Origin: Gracilibacillus salitolerans
GTDB taxonomy: Bacteria; Bacillota; Bacilli; Bacillales; Amphibacillaceae
Reading direction: 5' to 3'
Assembly: GCF_009650095.1 (NCBI RefSeq)
Contig: NZ_CP045915.1
Span: 3,534,001-3,598,000, forward strand
Length of the DNA: 64,000 bases
Part shown: positions 55,285 through 63,707 of the stretch, in pieces
How the letters are laid out: each line of letters opens with the position of its first letter
Numbering within the stretch: the stretch's first letter is position 1
Position numbers and translations under genes: made by a program
Notes under the pieces: generated by a model
What the model was told of the DNA's origin: nothing
Databases searched by the model: none
The model's input: the letters and a program-made list of their open reading frames with translations, nothing else

Positions 55285-55768
55285 TAATATCCAGGTGGAA
55301 GAGTTATTTACCACTTACCATCAACAAATTTATCAGTTCACCTACCGCTACACGCAAGATGAAGCGTTAAGCTATGATATTGTCCAGGATACATTTATTA
55401 AATTTCAAAAATATGCAAATGACTATGACTCCACTAAGTCCCATATTCGCACTTTTTTGTTCAGAATTGCTTACCAATTAACAATGACGAAACTAAAAAG
55501 ACGGAACAAGTTCAAAAAGCTACTCCCTTTTCTATATGAACAGAACCAAGAAGAAGCAGTATCACTAGAAGAAAAGATCACGATTCGCACTTCCTTACAA
55601 CAGTTACCACCTGAACAAAGAGCTGTAATTATTTTTACTTATTATCATGATTTAAGTCAAAAAGAAATTGCCGCTATTTTGCAAATTCCTATTGGGACAG
55701 TAAAATCAAGACTACACACCTCATTAAAAAAGCTAAAAGACCTATTGGAGGTTGATAATGATGAATAA
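55271..55768 (+). CDS. ECF-type RNA polymerase sigma factor
   Basis: A 165-residue sigma factor with region 2 (LFTTYHQQIYQFTYRYTQDEALSYDIVQDTFIKF, about residues 12-75) and region 4 (LPPEQRAVIIFTYYHDLSQKEIAAILQIPIGTVKSRLHTSLKKLKDLL, about 108-160). The ATG at 55271 has GGTGG upstream and lies within the end of the preceding membrane gene. Its own end overlaps the next small gene by 11 bases. Target promoters are unknown. It sits about 850 bp from comK but is transcribed convergently to it. Confidence 0.87.
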   Translation: MSSNDNIQVEELFTTYHQQIYQFTYRYTQDEALSYDIVQDTFIKFQKYANDYDSTKSHIRTFLFRIAYQLTMTKLKRRNKFKKLLPFLYEQNQEEAVSLEEKITIRTSLQQLPPEQRAVIIFTYYHDLSQKEIAAILQIPIGTVKSRLHTSLKKLKDLLEVDNDE

Positions 55769-55988
55769 GCACGATATTCCCGAGGAGTTAAAACAAAAAT
55801 TAGATGAATTTGAAGTAGATGTACCAGAAATTTTATTGAAAAAATCATTATCACAACGGATCGCTAACTGGTTTTATGCACCAGCGAAAAATCCAGCCGA
55901 TTATTTTTCAAGACAATGGACACCATTAAGAATCGCTTTATTTCCTGTAATCATTTTACTATGTTCCCTACCTATGCTATTCATATAG
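55758..55988 (+). CDS. Small single-helix protein, likely anti-sigma partner
   Basis: A 76-residue protein with a cytoplasmic part (HDIPEELKQKLDEFEVDVPEILLKKSL) and one C-terminal helix (about 57-75, RIALFPVIILLCSLPMLFI) that ends the protein. No zinc-finger (HxxxCxxC) motif and no outer domain are present. Overlap with the sigma gene and GGAGG upstream suggest an anti-sigma role by position. It is much shorter than usual anti-sigma factors, so the function is inferred only. Confidence 0.65.
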   Translation: MMNKHDIPEELKQKLDEFEVDVPEILLKKSLSQRIANWFYAPAKNPADYFSRQWTPLRIALFPVIILLCSLPMLFI

Positions 55989-56035
55989 AGATTGCAATTT
56001 ACTAGCAATTTCACCACAAAGTACCTCTTCGGTTA

Positions 56036-56069
56036 ATAAAACCAATAAGGAGGACCTTATTGGTTTTAT
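56036..56069. terminator. Bidirectional terminator between the sigma operon and comK
   Basis: ATAAAACCAATAAGG and CCTTATTGGTTTTAT form a perfect 15-bp stem with a 4-nt loop between convergent genes. Confidence 0.85.
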
Positions 56070-56085
56070 GCAAATCAACCTGTAT

Positions 56086-56616
56086 TTATCTATTTCTATG
56101 CCATTTCGATTCTGCGATATGCTGGGAAGCTTCGAGGATGTGCTCCATTTTGTTACTAAGTAGGTAACGGTACTGGGCAGTGCGGTACAATTGATTGATC
56201 ATCGTAGCATAAGAGACCTCTAACACTAAATCACGGCCATTTTTAAAAACAAGCCGAGTTAATTGTTGATCGATTTTTTCAATTTCCATAACATGTGAAT
56301 GGGCAATCCATGTACATGCTTTTCTTAAGGGGGATTCCACCGGAAAAAAGTACATCCCGCTGATCCGGTCAATTGCAATCGGTGGTTTGTGTGTGATACC
56401 ACTTAACATTCTCGATCCTTCAATTAATCCTTTTAAACTAATACCAAACGCTTTACAAGTAACATCCATAACTTGCTGGGTACTAAATGTTGTTTCATAA
56501 TCATCTGCTTCTTCATACTCGATCACCCTTGTTAAAAAACTCCCATCTGCTTCATAACCAACAATTGCCAACGTCTTTGGACTGATTTCTCTAATCTTCT
56601 CCATCAAAATTTCCAA
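56086..56616 (-). CDS. comK: Competence transcription factor ComK
   Basis: A 176-residue ComK-family protein, the master activator of DNA uptake genes in B. subtilis. Recognisable segments are FSTQQVMDVTCKAFGISLKGLIEGSRMLSGITHKPPIAI, MYFFPVESPLRKACTWIAHSHV and LVFKNGRDLVLEVSYATMINQLYRTAQYRYLL. It is slightly shorter than the B. subtilis protein (192). Start is TTG 56616, with AAGGAGG 8 nt upstream. The upstream 190 bp show no clear paired ComK boxes (AAAA-N5-TTTT). med, another comK-acting gene, lies at 13.3 kb, while comZ was not found. Confidence 0.9.
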   Translation of the reverse strand: MEILMEKIREISPKTLAIVGYEADGSFLTRVIEYEEADDYETTFSTQQVMDVTCKAFGISLKGLIEGSRMLSGITHKPPIAIDRISGMYFFPVESPLRKACTWIAHSHVMEIEKIDQQLTRLVFKNGRDLVLEVSYATMINQLYRTAQYRYLLSNKMEHILEASQHIAESKWHRNR

Positions 56617-56809
56617 TTTTCATTCCTCCTTCAAAGTATTCCACTATAATGTAGCAATTTTTGATAAAATTGGATATAAAATAAAAGAAATTAGCCTCAA
56701 ATTTCAAGTTAGTCTATCAATCCAGAGGAAATTTGATATAATTTTCTTAAAAGAAGCAACTGAGTGGCCTTTTTTTACAAAATTTTCGCAAAAAAAGTGG
56801 GTGAGATAA

Positions 56810-57262
56810 TTGTGGTTTAAAAAAAAGAAAAAAGAAGCGAAAAAATTTCCGACAAAGGACATATCATTAGAAGAAGTACGTTCCGCTATTCATGAATATA
56901 GCAGAGACCTACCACCTAATATTCCAATGAAAATATTAATCAAGGACGACTTATCGTTAGACTATACTTTACTTGCTCCCATTTTGAAGGCGATTCCAAC
57001 AAAAAAATATTATATGTCAAAGGAAACTTATGACTTATTTGAGGAAGAAGATAAGCATATCGCACATGCATTGGATCAAGTCCAGCGGGCAGTTGATCAA
57101 TATATTGCACAAAAGAAGGAATTACCGATAATTGATCATGATCCTTATCGTAAAGTCAGTTTTTTCAAATTAGAACAGCTTAACTTGATCAAGGAACGAC
57201 TGGAAATGGACTTTTATATTACGGATCAAGAACAGTTAGTCACGACGATAAAACCAAAATAA
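56810..57262 (+). CDS. DUF3939-like protein
   Basis: A 150-residue protein beginning with a Lys-rich stretch (WFKKKKKEAKKFPTKDISLEEV) and with DLPPNIPMKILIKDDLSLDYTLLAPILKAIPTKKYYMSKETYDLFEE further on. It resembles the DUF3939 group of Bacillaceae (from memory), of unknown function. Start is TTG 56810, preceded by GGTGAG. Divergent from comK over 193 bp and upstream of the leuA T-box. Confidence 0.65.
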   Translation: MWFKKKKKEAKKFPTKDISLEEVRSAIHEYSRDLPPNIPMKILIKDDLSLDYTLLAPILKAIPTKKYYMSKETYDLFEEEDKHIAHALDQVQRAVDQYIAQKKELPIIDHDPYRKVSFFKLEQLNLIKERLEMDFYITDQEQLVTTIKPK

Positions 57263-57275
57263 TTCCCAAAAAGGA

Positions 57276-57304
57276 TTGACGTATGGTAAATAATGTGATA
57301 TTTT
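57276..57304 (+). promoter_or_regulatory. Promoter of the leuA T-box leader
   Basis: TTGACG and TATTTT are 17 nt apart, with a TG just before the -10 box. Transcription would begin near 57311, the start of the T-box leader. Confidence 0.65.
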
Positions 57305-57437
57305 TTCTGATAACATATTGTTGTTAGGCAATGATTGGAAATAGTAGAAGGAACAGTAAACTAAAACAGAGAGCCAATGGTTGGTGTGAATTGGCAGTTA
57401 TTGCCCTTCGAACTCGTCCAAGAGCTACTCCCTGAAC

Positions 57438-57568
57438 ATAAAGTGAGTCTTCCATCACTGATGGATAGCGAAACTTGTCAGCGTGTTAGCGTCCGTTATC
57501 CCCCACTTAATTTCCTTGATTTTCGAAACTTGAAGTGGAGGTTTTACGGCCGGTTAGCACCTTGATAC
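57438..57568 (+). repeat. Dispersed structured repeat, copy D (inside the T-box leader)
   Basis: It runs from ATAAAGTGAGTCTTCCATC through AGCGAAACTTGTCAGCGTGT, CCCCACTT and TTGAAGTGGAGGTTTTACGG to CCGGTTAGCACCTTGATA. Order and motifs match copies A and C. The flanking bases on both sides (CCCTGAAC and CAGTAAGGGAG) look like the two halves of an ordinary T-box leader. Confidence 0.75.
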
Positions 57569-57677
57569 AGTAAGGGAGATCGGTTTCTCCCGTTATCGAG
57601 ATAAGTAGTGTTAGCTACTGAAATAAGCGGATTAATCATGTATTGGTTAATCAATTAGAGTGGTACCGCGAGTCTTA

Positions 57678-57713
57678 CCTCGTCTCTATTTGTATATAGA
57701 GACGGGGTTTTTT
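57678..57713 (+). terminator. T-box terminator of leuA
   Basis: CCTCGTCTCTAT and ATAGAGACGGGG form the terminator stem followed by TTTTTTA, just after the T-box sequence whose antiterminator it competes with. Confidence 0.85.
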
Positions 57714-57739
57714 ATTTTTTTTAAAAAAGGAGTTTTTAA

Positions 57740-59338
57740 ATGACAAAGAATATTGTAGTATTTGACACCACATTAAGAGACGGAGAACAAGTTCCAGGGG
57801 CTAAACTAAATCAAAAAGAAAAATTGCAAGTAGCGCAGCAACTAAAGAAATTACATGTAGACATTATTGAAGCTGGATTTCCTGCATCCTCTAAGGGAGA
57901 CTTTGAAGCGGTAAAAGAAATTGCCAGTCAAGTCGGAAATACAGACGATGTGATGATCACCGCCTTAGCAAGAGCTGTTAAACCTGATATTGATGCAGTT
58001 TATCATGCTGTAAAACATGCTAAAAAACCGTTAATTCACATCGTACTAGGTACATCAGATATCCACGTACAAAAAAAGTTTAGTAAAACAAAAGAACAAA
58101 TACTCGATACTGGTGTCGAGGCTGTTAAGTACGCGAAATCATTGCTGCCAGAAGTACAATATTCAACAGAAGATGCTTCTCGTTCCGATTTTGAATATTT
58201 ATGGTCTACGATTGAAGCTGTCGTAAAGGCTGGTGCCACGATGATCAATATCCCAGATACCGTTGGATTTGCCGAACCTGATGAATTTGGAGAGTTGATT
58301 TATAAGATTAATGACCGATTAAAAAATGTAAACAATCAAGTGCTACTTAGTGTTCATTGTCACAATGACTTAGGCCTTGCAACAGCAAACACACTTGCAG
58401 CTATTAAAAATGGAGCAGACAAAGTGGAATGTACGATTAATGGTATTGGTGAACGTGCAGGAAACACTGCATTAGAAGAAGTGATAATGGCCCTCCATAC
58501 TCGATCTTCAAGATATCAAGCAGATACAAACATTAATCGTAAAGAAATCCTTAACACTTCAAGATTAGTAAGTAACCTAATGGGACTTGAGGTCCAAGTT
58601 AATAAAGCCATTACTGGTGAAAATGCTTTTTCCCATTCATCCGGTATTCATCAGGATGGTCTGTTAAAAGCAAGAGAAGCATATGAGATTATTCACCCCT
58701 CCGAAATTGGTTTAGACGACATGGAGCTTGTTTTAACGGCCCGCTCAGGAAGGCACGCATTCAAACATGCTCTTCAACAGCTTGGATTTGATCAACTTAC
58801 AGAACAGCAATTGGAAATAATATTTGAAGATTTTCTACAATTAGCAGATTCGAAGAAAGAGGTATATAATCATGATCTCTATCGATTAATGGAAAAATTC
58901 TATAAGAAAAATCAAATAGATAATCAACGAACAAACAATATTAGTGACTATTTTTATGAGTTAATCGATTATCAAGTCATTAGCAATACGAATTCACCCT
59001 CCGCAACTATCAAAATAAAAGCTGGAACTAAGGTGAAAGAGAACAAAGCTACAGGAACAGGACCAGTTGAAGCACTTTATACGGCCATTACAAATAGCTG
59101 TGACTTGAATATTAAATTACTGGAATACAATATTAGTAGTGTTTCCAGCGGCAAAGAAGCGCTAGGCAAGGTAAAGGTGAAAATTACGCACAATGGAACT
59201 AACTATCAAGCAAAAGCAATCGATACAGATATCCTAAAAGCAAGTGCACAAGCATATATTGATGCGATAAATAATGTGGTACTTGAAAGCCTTCTAACTG
59301 AAAAAGAGGAGAATAACAATGACAGAATCAAACAGTAA
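57740..59338 (+). CDS. leuA: 2-isopropylmalate synthase
   Basis: A 532-residue first enzyme of leucine biosynthesis, joining acetyl-CoA and 2-oxoisovalerate. The N-terminal catalytic domain has the signature [41 protein letters not shown] and the metal-site [38 protein letters not shown]. The C-terminal regulatory domain (about 400-520) binds leucine in the family. AAAAGGAG precedes the ATG. It is controlled by a leucine T-box, stands apart from any other leu/ilv gene in the window and overlaps a methyltransferase gene by 20 bases. Confidence 0.93.
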   Translation: MTKNIVVFDTTLRDGEQVPGAKLNQKEKLQVAQQLKKLHVDIIEAGFPASSKGDFEAVKEIASQVGNTDDVMITALARAVKPDIDAVYHAVKHAKKPLIHIVLGTSDIHVQKKFSKTKEQILDTGVEAVKYAKSLLPEVQYSTEDASRSDFEYLWSTIEAVVKAGATMINIPDTVGFAEPDEFGELIYKINDRLKNVNNQVLLSVHCHNDLGLATANTLAAIKNGADKVECTINGIGERAGNTALEEVIMALHTRSSRYQADTNINRKEILNTSRLVSNLMGLEVQVNKAITGENAFSHSSGIHQDGLLKAREAYEIIHPSEIGLDDMELVLTARSGRHAFKHALQQLGFDQLTEQQLEIIFEDFLQLADSKKEVYNHDLYRLMEKFYKKNQIDNQRTNNISDYFYELIDYQVISNTNSPSATIKIKAGTKVKENKATGTGPVEALYTAITNSCDLNIKLLEYNISSVSSGKEALGKVKVKITHNGTNYQAKAIDTDILKASAQAYIDAINNVVLESLLTEKEENNNDRIKQ

Positions 59339-60116
59339 AGCCAAGAAAAGAGCTGTATTAAATGGTTCCCAAGTGATTGACTCTCGGTCCTTAGCTCGAT
59401 CACATAAAAGATTAGCAAAACTATTAGAACCTGGAATGACAGTCCTTGATGTAGGTTGTGGTACTGGAGCTATTACAACCGGTATTTCCGAAGCAGTTGG
59501 AACAAGCGGTAAGGTAGTAGGTATAGATAACAATCCAACATTGATCAAAAAGGCTCGTGATCGTTACCCAAATATTTCTTTTGAAATGGCAGACATTTAC
59601 AGCCTTCCTTTTGAAAATCAGTTCGATATCGTGACTACTTCCCGTGTGTTACAGTGGCTGGATAAACCTCAACAAGCATTAAATAATCTTGTAAAATCAG
59701 TAAAACCAGGTGGAAAAGTAGTGGTGCTTGATTATAACCATGAAAAGTTGATATGGCATCCGGAAGTTCCAGATTCGATGAAATATTTCTATGATGCTTT
59801 TTTGAAATGGCGAAGAGATGCAGGTATGAACAATGCCATAGCTGATCATTTAATGGATATGTTTGAAAAAAATGGACTAAATCAGATACATGTAACACCA
59901 CAACATGAGGAAGTAATACACGGACAGGAAAACTTTGAGACTGCTGTTTCTATCTGGGCAATCGTCGCTGAAACTAAAGGAGAACAAATGCTTCAGGATA
60001 AGCTGATAGAGAAAGATATGCTTGATAAAGCCATTAAGGACTACAAGGAATGGATCAGAAAAGAGGCGCAATCACAAACAATGTACTTGTTGGCAGTAGA
60101 AGGCACAAAAAAGTAG
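59319..60116 (+). CDS. Class I SAM-dependent methyltransferase
   Basis: A 265-residue cytoplasmic methyltransferase: SAM motif I VLDVGCGTGAITTGI (about residue 44), then VVGIDNNPTLIKKA, FDIVTTSRVLQWLDKPQQALNNL and KPGGKVVVLDYNHEK. The substrate is unknown; the type is close to UbiE/arsenite-like small-molecule enzymes. The start has GAGGAG 7 nt upstream and lies inside leuA, so the gene is coupled to leuA and shares its T-box control. Confidence 0.88.
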   Translation: MTESNSKAKKRAVLNGSQVIDSRSLARSHKRLAKLLEPGMTVLDVGCGTGAITTGISEAVGTSGKVVGIDNNPTLIKKARDRYPNISFEMADIYSLPFENQFDIVTTSRVLQWLDKPQQALNNLVKSVKPGGKVVVLDYNHEKLIWHPEVPDSMKYFYDAFLKWRRDAGMNNAIADHLMDMFEKNGLNQIHVTPQHEEVIHGQENFETAVSIWAIVAETKGEQMLQDKLIEKDMLDKAIKDYKEWIRKEAQSQTMYLLAVEGTKK

Positions 60117-60165
60117 ATGTTACACTATATGCAGAGGATTTGATTTATCTTAAGGAGGACTTTGG

Positions 60166-60426
60166 ATGCATACTATTCCACTGATCATTTTCATATGCCC
60201 TATCATATCCATTTTACTTGGTATAATTGGTTACATCACATTAAAAAAAATCTATCCCCCTGTTTTTCTAGTAGCAATTGTCGGAATCATAGCTACGTTT
60301 GTTTGGTTTAACAGCACATTTACTTTCTGGATCTTCATCTATGCATTTTTAGCATTTGCGGCTGCTTTTGCAACCAAAGTTATTACTACAAAACACCAAC
60401 AAAGAAGCCTTTATGGTTTTAAATAG
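60166..60426 (+). CDS. DUF2651-like small membrane protein
   Basis: An 86-residue protein with three hydrophobic helices (residues 4-26, 33-47 and 52-71; FVWFNSTFTFWIFIYAFLAFAAAF). The plan matches DUF2651 (YbeC-like) proteins of Bacillus, whose function is unknown. AAGGAGGAC is present upstream of the ATG. It lies 49 bp after the methyltransferase gene and may be on the same transcript. Confidence 0.65.
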   Translation: MHTIPLIIFICPIISILLGIIGYITLKKIYPPVFLVAIVGIIATFVWFNSTFTFWIFIYAFLAFAAAFATKVITTKHQQRSLYGFK

Positions 60427-60641
60427 ACTATACTAATAAGAGGATATTATGTTCAATATATGAGCATATATCCTCTTTTCTTATATATAGTAGTCTATTC
60501 AACAGACTGTAGAGATAATATCTGTTAAAATATGGTCATTGACAAGTACATAGACATGAAAAAACACCCCAATGTTTGGTATAGTTGATTTGTCGAAAAT
60601 CCCTATATGATCACGAATAAAGACCGAAAGAAGGTATAGAA

Positions 60642-61277
60642 ATGAAAATTGATGCACCTAAAATAGCTAAAGATTTAACGGCAAGGAACTTTACGGACAT
60701 TTTTTATGAAGAAGATCCAGAATTTGAGATGAGTATCATTACAGACTCTGAGTTTGTTAATGAAGTCCTTGATCGAGTACGACTATACAATACTGTGATT
60801 AAAAATTGTAAATTCATGAACACTGATTTCAGTAAAATTGATATTACCGATGTGCGCTTTGAGAATTGTGATTTATCCAATACTAATTTAGGCAATGCTT
60901 CCATGAATCGAGTCGAATTCTATAACTGCAAACTTCTCGGGAGCGACCTGACCGAGTCGTACATTGGCAATGTTAAGTTTGAGAAATCGATTTTAAACAT
61001 GTCGATGTTTGGGAATTCAAAGTTAGAGAAAGTAACATTCGAAGGTGTTTCATTAGAAAGTGCCGACTTTTATGATTGTAAATTCAAAAAAGTTGAATTC
61101 CTCTATTGTAATATTAATGGAGTAAGTTTTGAAGAAACGTCATTAAAAGGAATCGATATAAGTTCATCAGACTTTGAGTCTTTAATTGTTTCCATTGATA
61201 ATTTGAAAGGTTGCGTGGTATCGAGCATTCAAGCAATACAGTTTGCCTCCTTAATGGGATTAAAAATTAAAGATTGA
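60642..61277 (+). CDS. Pentapeptide repeat protein
   Basis: A 211-residue protein made largely of A(D/N)LxX-type pentapeptides from about residue 60 to 185 (for example NCDLSNTNLGNASMNRVEF and LLGSDLTESYIGNVKFEKS), forming a right-handed beta helix. An N-terminal helical cap (1-40) precedes it. It is not a close match to Qnr in the parts I can compare, and its role is unknown. AAAGAAGG precedes the ATG. Monocistronic, with hairpins downstream. Confidence 0.85.
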   Translation: MKIDAPKIAKDLTARNFTDIFYEEDPEFEMSIITDSEFVNEVLDRVRLYNTVIKNCKFMNTDFSKIDITDVRFENCDLSNTNLGNASMNRVEFYNCKLLGSDLTESYIGNVKFEKSILNMSMFGNSKLEKVTFEGVSLESADFYDCKFKKVEFLYCNINGVSFEETSLKGIDISSSDFESLIVSIDNLKGCVVSSIQAIQFASLMGLKIKD

Positions 61278-61283
61278 CTGCTG

Positions 61284-61347
61284 TTCAACTATCGCAATAG
61301 TTGAATAAGAAAGGACATTACATATTAGTCATGTAATGTCCCTTAAT
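61284..61347. terminator. Tandem hairpins after the pentapeptide gene
   Basis: The first stem is TTCAACTAT with ATAGTTGAA (loop CGCA), the second is GGACATTACAT with ATGTAATGTCC (7-nt loop) followed by CTTAATTTA. They lie between convergent genes. The second is the stronger terminator candidate. Confidence 0.65.
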
Positions 61348-61437
61348 TTAGGTCTTAATAAATCGACAAAGGCTTATTTGTTACTTTACATAAGTAATTA
61401 ACATATTGCTAGTCTAACTGCTGGATATTCAAAATGT

Positions 61438-62115
61438 TTACTCTTCACTTTCCGTATACGTAAGTGATACTTTTAAGTTAGCGTTTTTCTCACGAATACA
61501 ATCAAGTAATTCCTTATCATTAGTGTCATTTTTACGACGTATCGCATACGTGTACAAAATCATCGTTCCTAGATTAGTAGTTTCTACCTGACGCATCTTA
61601 TTGCTCTCCGTATACGTCTGAAATACATCATCCAATAACTTTTCATGATTCAAGTTCTCCGGTACAGTTACTTTCAGGATTTGTGTATCCTGCCCTTTTC
61701 CATAATTAAATTTATATAGCAGATAGAATAATATACAGGCAAACACTGTTAAAAGAATAGCTAGATGAAATTGATAAAGTCCACAAGTCATCCCAACACA
61801 AAGTCCAAAGAAAATATAAGCGATATCCTTCGCATCTGTTACAGCACTTCTGAAGCGAATAAGCGAAAAAACAGCAAACAAACCAAAGGCAACTCCTGCA
61901 TTGCCACTGACAACAGTCATCACTACAGACACGATAACACTCATCATCACAATTGTATGAACAAAACTCTGTGAATATCGTTCTCCGGTAAATGTAGCTT
62001 GATAGATCAAGGTAATACATAGACTTAATATAGTCGCCAATCCCATAGCTAATAAACTCATCCAGAAATTTGCTTCTACCCCATCGTTTGAAAATAAATT
62101 ATGCAAAAATTCCAT
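61438..62115 (-). CDS. DUF4956 membrane protein
   Basis: A 225-residue membrane protein with four helices (about 18-38, 54-70, 95-112 and 114-135) and a C-terminal cytoplasmic domain (LKVTVPENLNHEKLLDDVFQTYTES). The GNAGVAFGLFAVFSLIRFRSAVTDAKDIAYIFFGLCVGMT segment is the DUF4956 core. It lies one base from the VTC-domain gene, a pairing common for this family, and is read after it. Confidence 0.88.
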   Translation of the reverse strand: MEFLHNLFSNDGVEANFWMSLLAMGLATILSLCITLIYQATFTGERYSQSFVHTIVMMSVIVSVVMTVVSGNAGVAFGLFAVFSLIRFRSAVTDAKDIAYIFFGLCVGMTCGLYQFHLAILLTVFACILFYLLYKFNYGKGQDTQILKVTVPENLNHEKLLDDVFQTYTESNKMRQVETTNLGTMILYTYAIRRKNDTNDKELLDCIREKNANLKVSLTYTESEE

Positions 62116-62116
62116 T

Positions 62117-62878
62117 TTAATTACCTCCTGCTAGTACTTGTTCTTTTTCCATTCCACTTGGTGTAAGTGGCTGTTTTAATAATTCTAAACTGGTGCAAAA
62201 CTTAGAAGCACTTCTCTGTTCGCAATTGATTTCCTGTAATATACGTGTCAGCCATAAAGGAACACTATCATTTACTTTCACTTCGAGCACGCCTAAGTTT
62301 TCGTCAATAAAATTGTCTCCGTATGCTCCATTTTCAACTCGTAAATCCGTATTTCTACATCGAAGATTAAAGTCAAAGGTCATTCGTAATCCTGCATTAT
62401 CTATGCCATGAAGAGCATGACGGTCATAGCTGACAACCATTTCAGGTTGTAATCCATAAAGAGTACGGAAATTCTCAATTTCTCGTAATACCTGAGGGTT
62501 GGATGTTTCAATGCTATCTAACACATTGGTCTTAGACTCATCAAGATAACGATATGCTTCTGATAAAGGAAGGAGCATTCTCCGCTTATTCACAACATTA
62601 TTGTGCTTTTGTTTTACTTCAAAAAAAGATGGTCCTTCAATATCCGTATTGTCATACACCCTTAAACGCAACTTCTGACGAAACCGTAATTTGTTTTTTG
62701 TTTCATAATAGATTTTGTGATCCAGACTGTCGAAATACAGGCTAATCACGGTATATTTGCCATCTACCCCGAATTTGTCCGGACGCATGAAAAAGGAAGT
62801 TTTTTCAATTAATTTTTCATACTGTTGCTTAGTAATTAAATATTTTTGTTCTCTCCTAGTGAAAATCTCCAACACCAT
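62117..62878 (-). CDS. VTC-domain (polyphosphate polymerase-like) protein
   Basis: A 253-residue soluble protein with the VTC/TTM tunnel fold: RREQKYLIT, VISLYFDS, RFRQKLRLRVYD, SFFEVKQKHNNVVNKRRM and LGVLEVKVND supply the basic and acidic residues of the tunnel. The ATG at 62878 has AAAGG 9 nt upstream and matches the family N-terminus better than longer frames. In eukaryotes VTC makes polyphosphate; bacterial members next to DUF4956 are unproven. Often a CotH kinase is found nearby, but none is in this window. Confidence 0.85.
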   Translation of the reverse strand: MVLEIFTRREQKYLITKQQYEKLIEKTSFFMRPDKFGVDGKYTVISLYFDSLDHKIYYETKNKLRFRQKLRLRVYDNTDIEGPSFFEVKQKHNNVVNKRRMLLPLSEAYRYLDESKTNVLDSIETSNPQVLREIENFRTLYGLQPEMVVSYDRHALHGIDNAGLRMTFDFNLRCRNTDLRVENGAYGDNFIDENLGVLEVKVNDSVPLWLTRILQEINCEQRSASKFCTSLELLKQPLTPSGMEKEQVLAGGN

Positions 62879-63182
62879 TCCATTCATCCTTTCTAAGTGA
62901 TTATGTTGCTTATTTGGTATGACTCCATAATAAGGAATTAACATAAGTTTCCACTGAGAGAAAAGTGAGAAAATGATGAGAGTATTCTGTGATTTTGTTA
63001 ATGTAGTGTAAATTTTATATTAATTTTTTGCGAACAATGAGGTATGATCTATACTTGAATGGAGCGATAAGGTGTACTTGATGACCATGAAGAAAATGAA
63101 AAAATAGATGTTTTTTGAAACTATTTCAATTCTGCTTTCGTCCAATACGCGAAATCAAGATAAGTTAGAGAAGAGTGGTGTA
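62879..63182. other. Intergenic region between the VTC gene and the sigma gene
   Basis: It contains the promoter of the rightward sigma gene (63028-63055) and an unassigned leftward promoter. Codons in the frame 63108-63182 are open but lack a Shine-Dalgarno site, so I treat them as leader. Confidence 0.5.
63028..63055 (+). promoter_or_regulatory. Possible sigma-A promoter of the sigma/anti-sigma operon
   Basis: TTGCGA and TATACT are 16 nt apart, about 130 bp before the sigma gene start. Confidence 0.5.
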
Positions 63183-63707
63183 ATGACAGAACTGGAAAAA
63201 GAACAATTATTAGAAGAAACAATGATAAACTACGGAGATGATTTAATACGGTTAGCTTTCCAATATGTTAAGGATAGGGAAATAGCCAAAGACATGGTAC
63301 AGAATACCTTTATTAAATGTTATCAAAAAATCGATCAATTCAGAAATGATGCTTCTATTAAAACTTGGTTATATCGGATTACAATCAATGAATGTAAAGA
63401 TCATCTCAAAAGCTGGCATAACCGAAAAGTACAAGCGAAAAACTTTTTAGAAAATACTCTTACGTCTTTATTATCTTCAACCGAAAGTAAAGTAATGGAA
63501 GAGGAGAAACACAACGAAATTAGGGGCTGTATTTTTTCACTGCCAAAAATATATCGAGAGGTAATTTTTCTCTACTACTACAAATCTTTCACAATGGAGG
63601 AAATAGCAATAACTACAAATGTTAATCTAAATACGGTGAAAGCTAGATTAAGGAGAGCAAAACAGCGCTTAAAACATGTAATCGAGGAGGAAAATATCTA
63701 TGGTTAA
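63183..63707 (+). CDS. ECF-type RNA polymerase sigma factor
   Basis: A 174-residue sigma factor: region 2 (DLIRLAFQYVKDREIAKDMVQNTFIKCYQKIDQFRNDASIKTWLYRITINECKDHLKS) and region 4 (LPKIYREVIFLYYYKSFTMEEIAITTNVNLNTVKARLRRAKQRLKHVI). It looks like the SigV/SigX group. Start is the ATG at 63183 with GTGGTG upstream, in keeping with family length. Its end overlaps the following membrane protein gene, the usual anti-sigma arrangement. Confidence 0.88.
   Translation: MTELEKEQLLEETMINYGDDLIRLAFQYVKDREIAKDMVQNTFIKCYQKIDQFRNDASIKTWLYRITINECKDHLKSWHNRKVQAKNFLENTLTSLLSSTESKVMEEEKHNEIRGCIFSLPKIYREVIFLYYYKSFTMEEIAITTNVNLNTVKARLRRAKQRLKHVIEEENIYG

Larger units (their letters stand above)
57311..57716 (+). 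promoter_or_regulatory. T-box riboswitch (leucine type) of leuA, interrupted by a repeat
   Basis: Stem I elements are present: an AGAGAGCC segment, the apical GGTTGGTGTGAATTGG, then GAACTCGTCC with specifier CTC (57413-57415), a leucine codon. The T-box proper, GAGTGGTACCGCG, is at 57658-57670, and the terminator follows. Uncharged tRNA-Leu should favour read-through to leuA. Between stem I and the stem III-like hairpin (GGGAGATCGGTTTCTCCC) lies a 131-bp dispersed repeat, so the leader is much longer than usual. Confidence 0.85.

Noticed and set aside
56617..56809. ComK boxes (AAAA-N5-TTTT) for comK autoregulation
   Set aside because: Several A-runs and T-runs occur but none with the right spacing in a pair; the AT-rich background makes chance matches likely.
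57377..57565. 62-codon frame inside the T-box leader
   Set aside because: It lies across stem I and the repeat, has no ribosome site, and the RNA structure explains the sequence.
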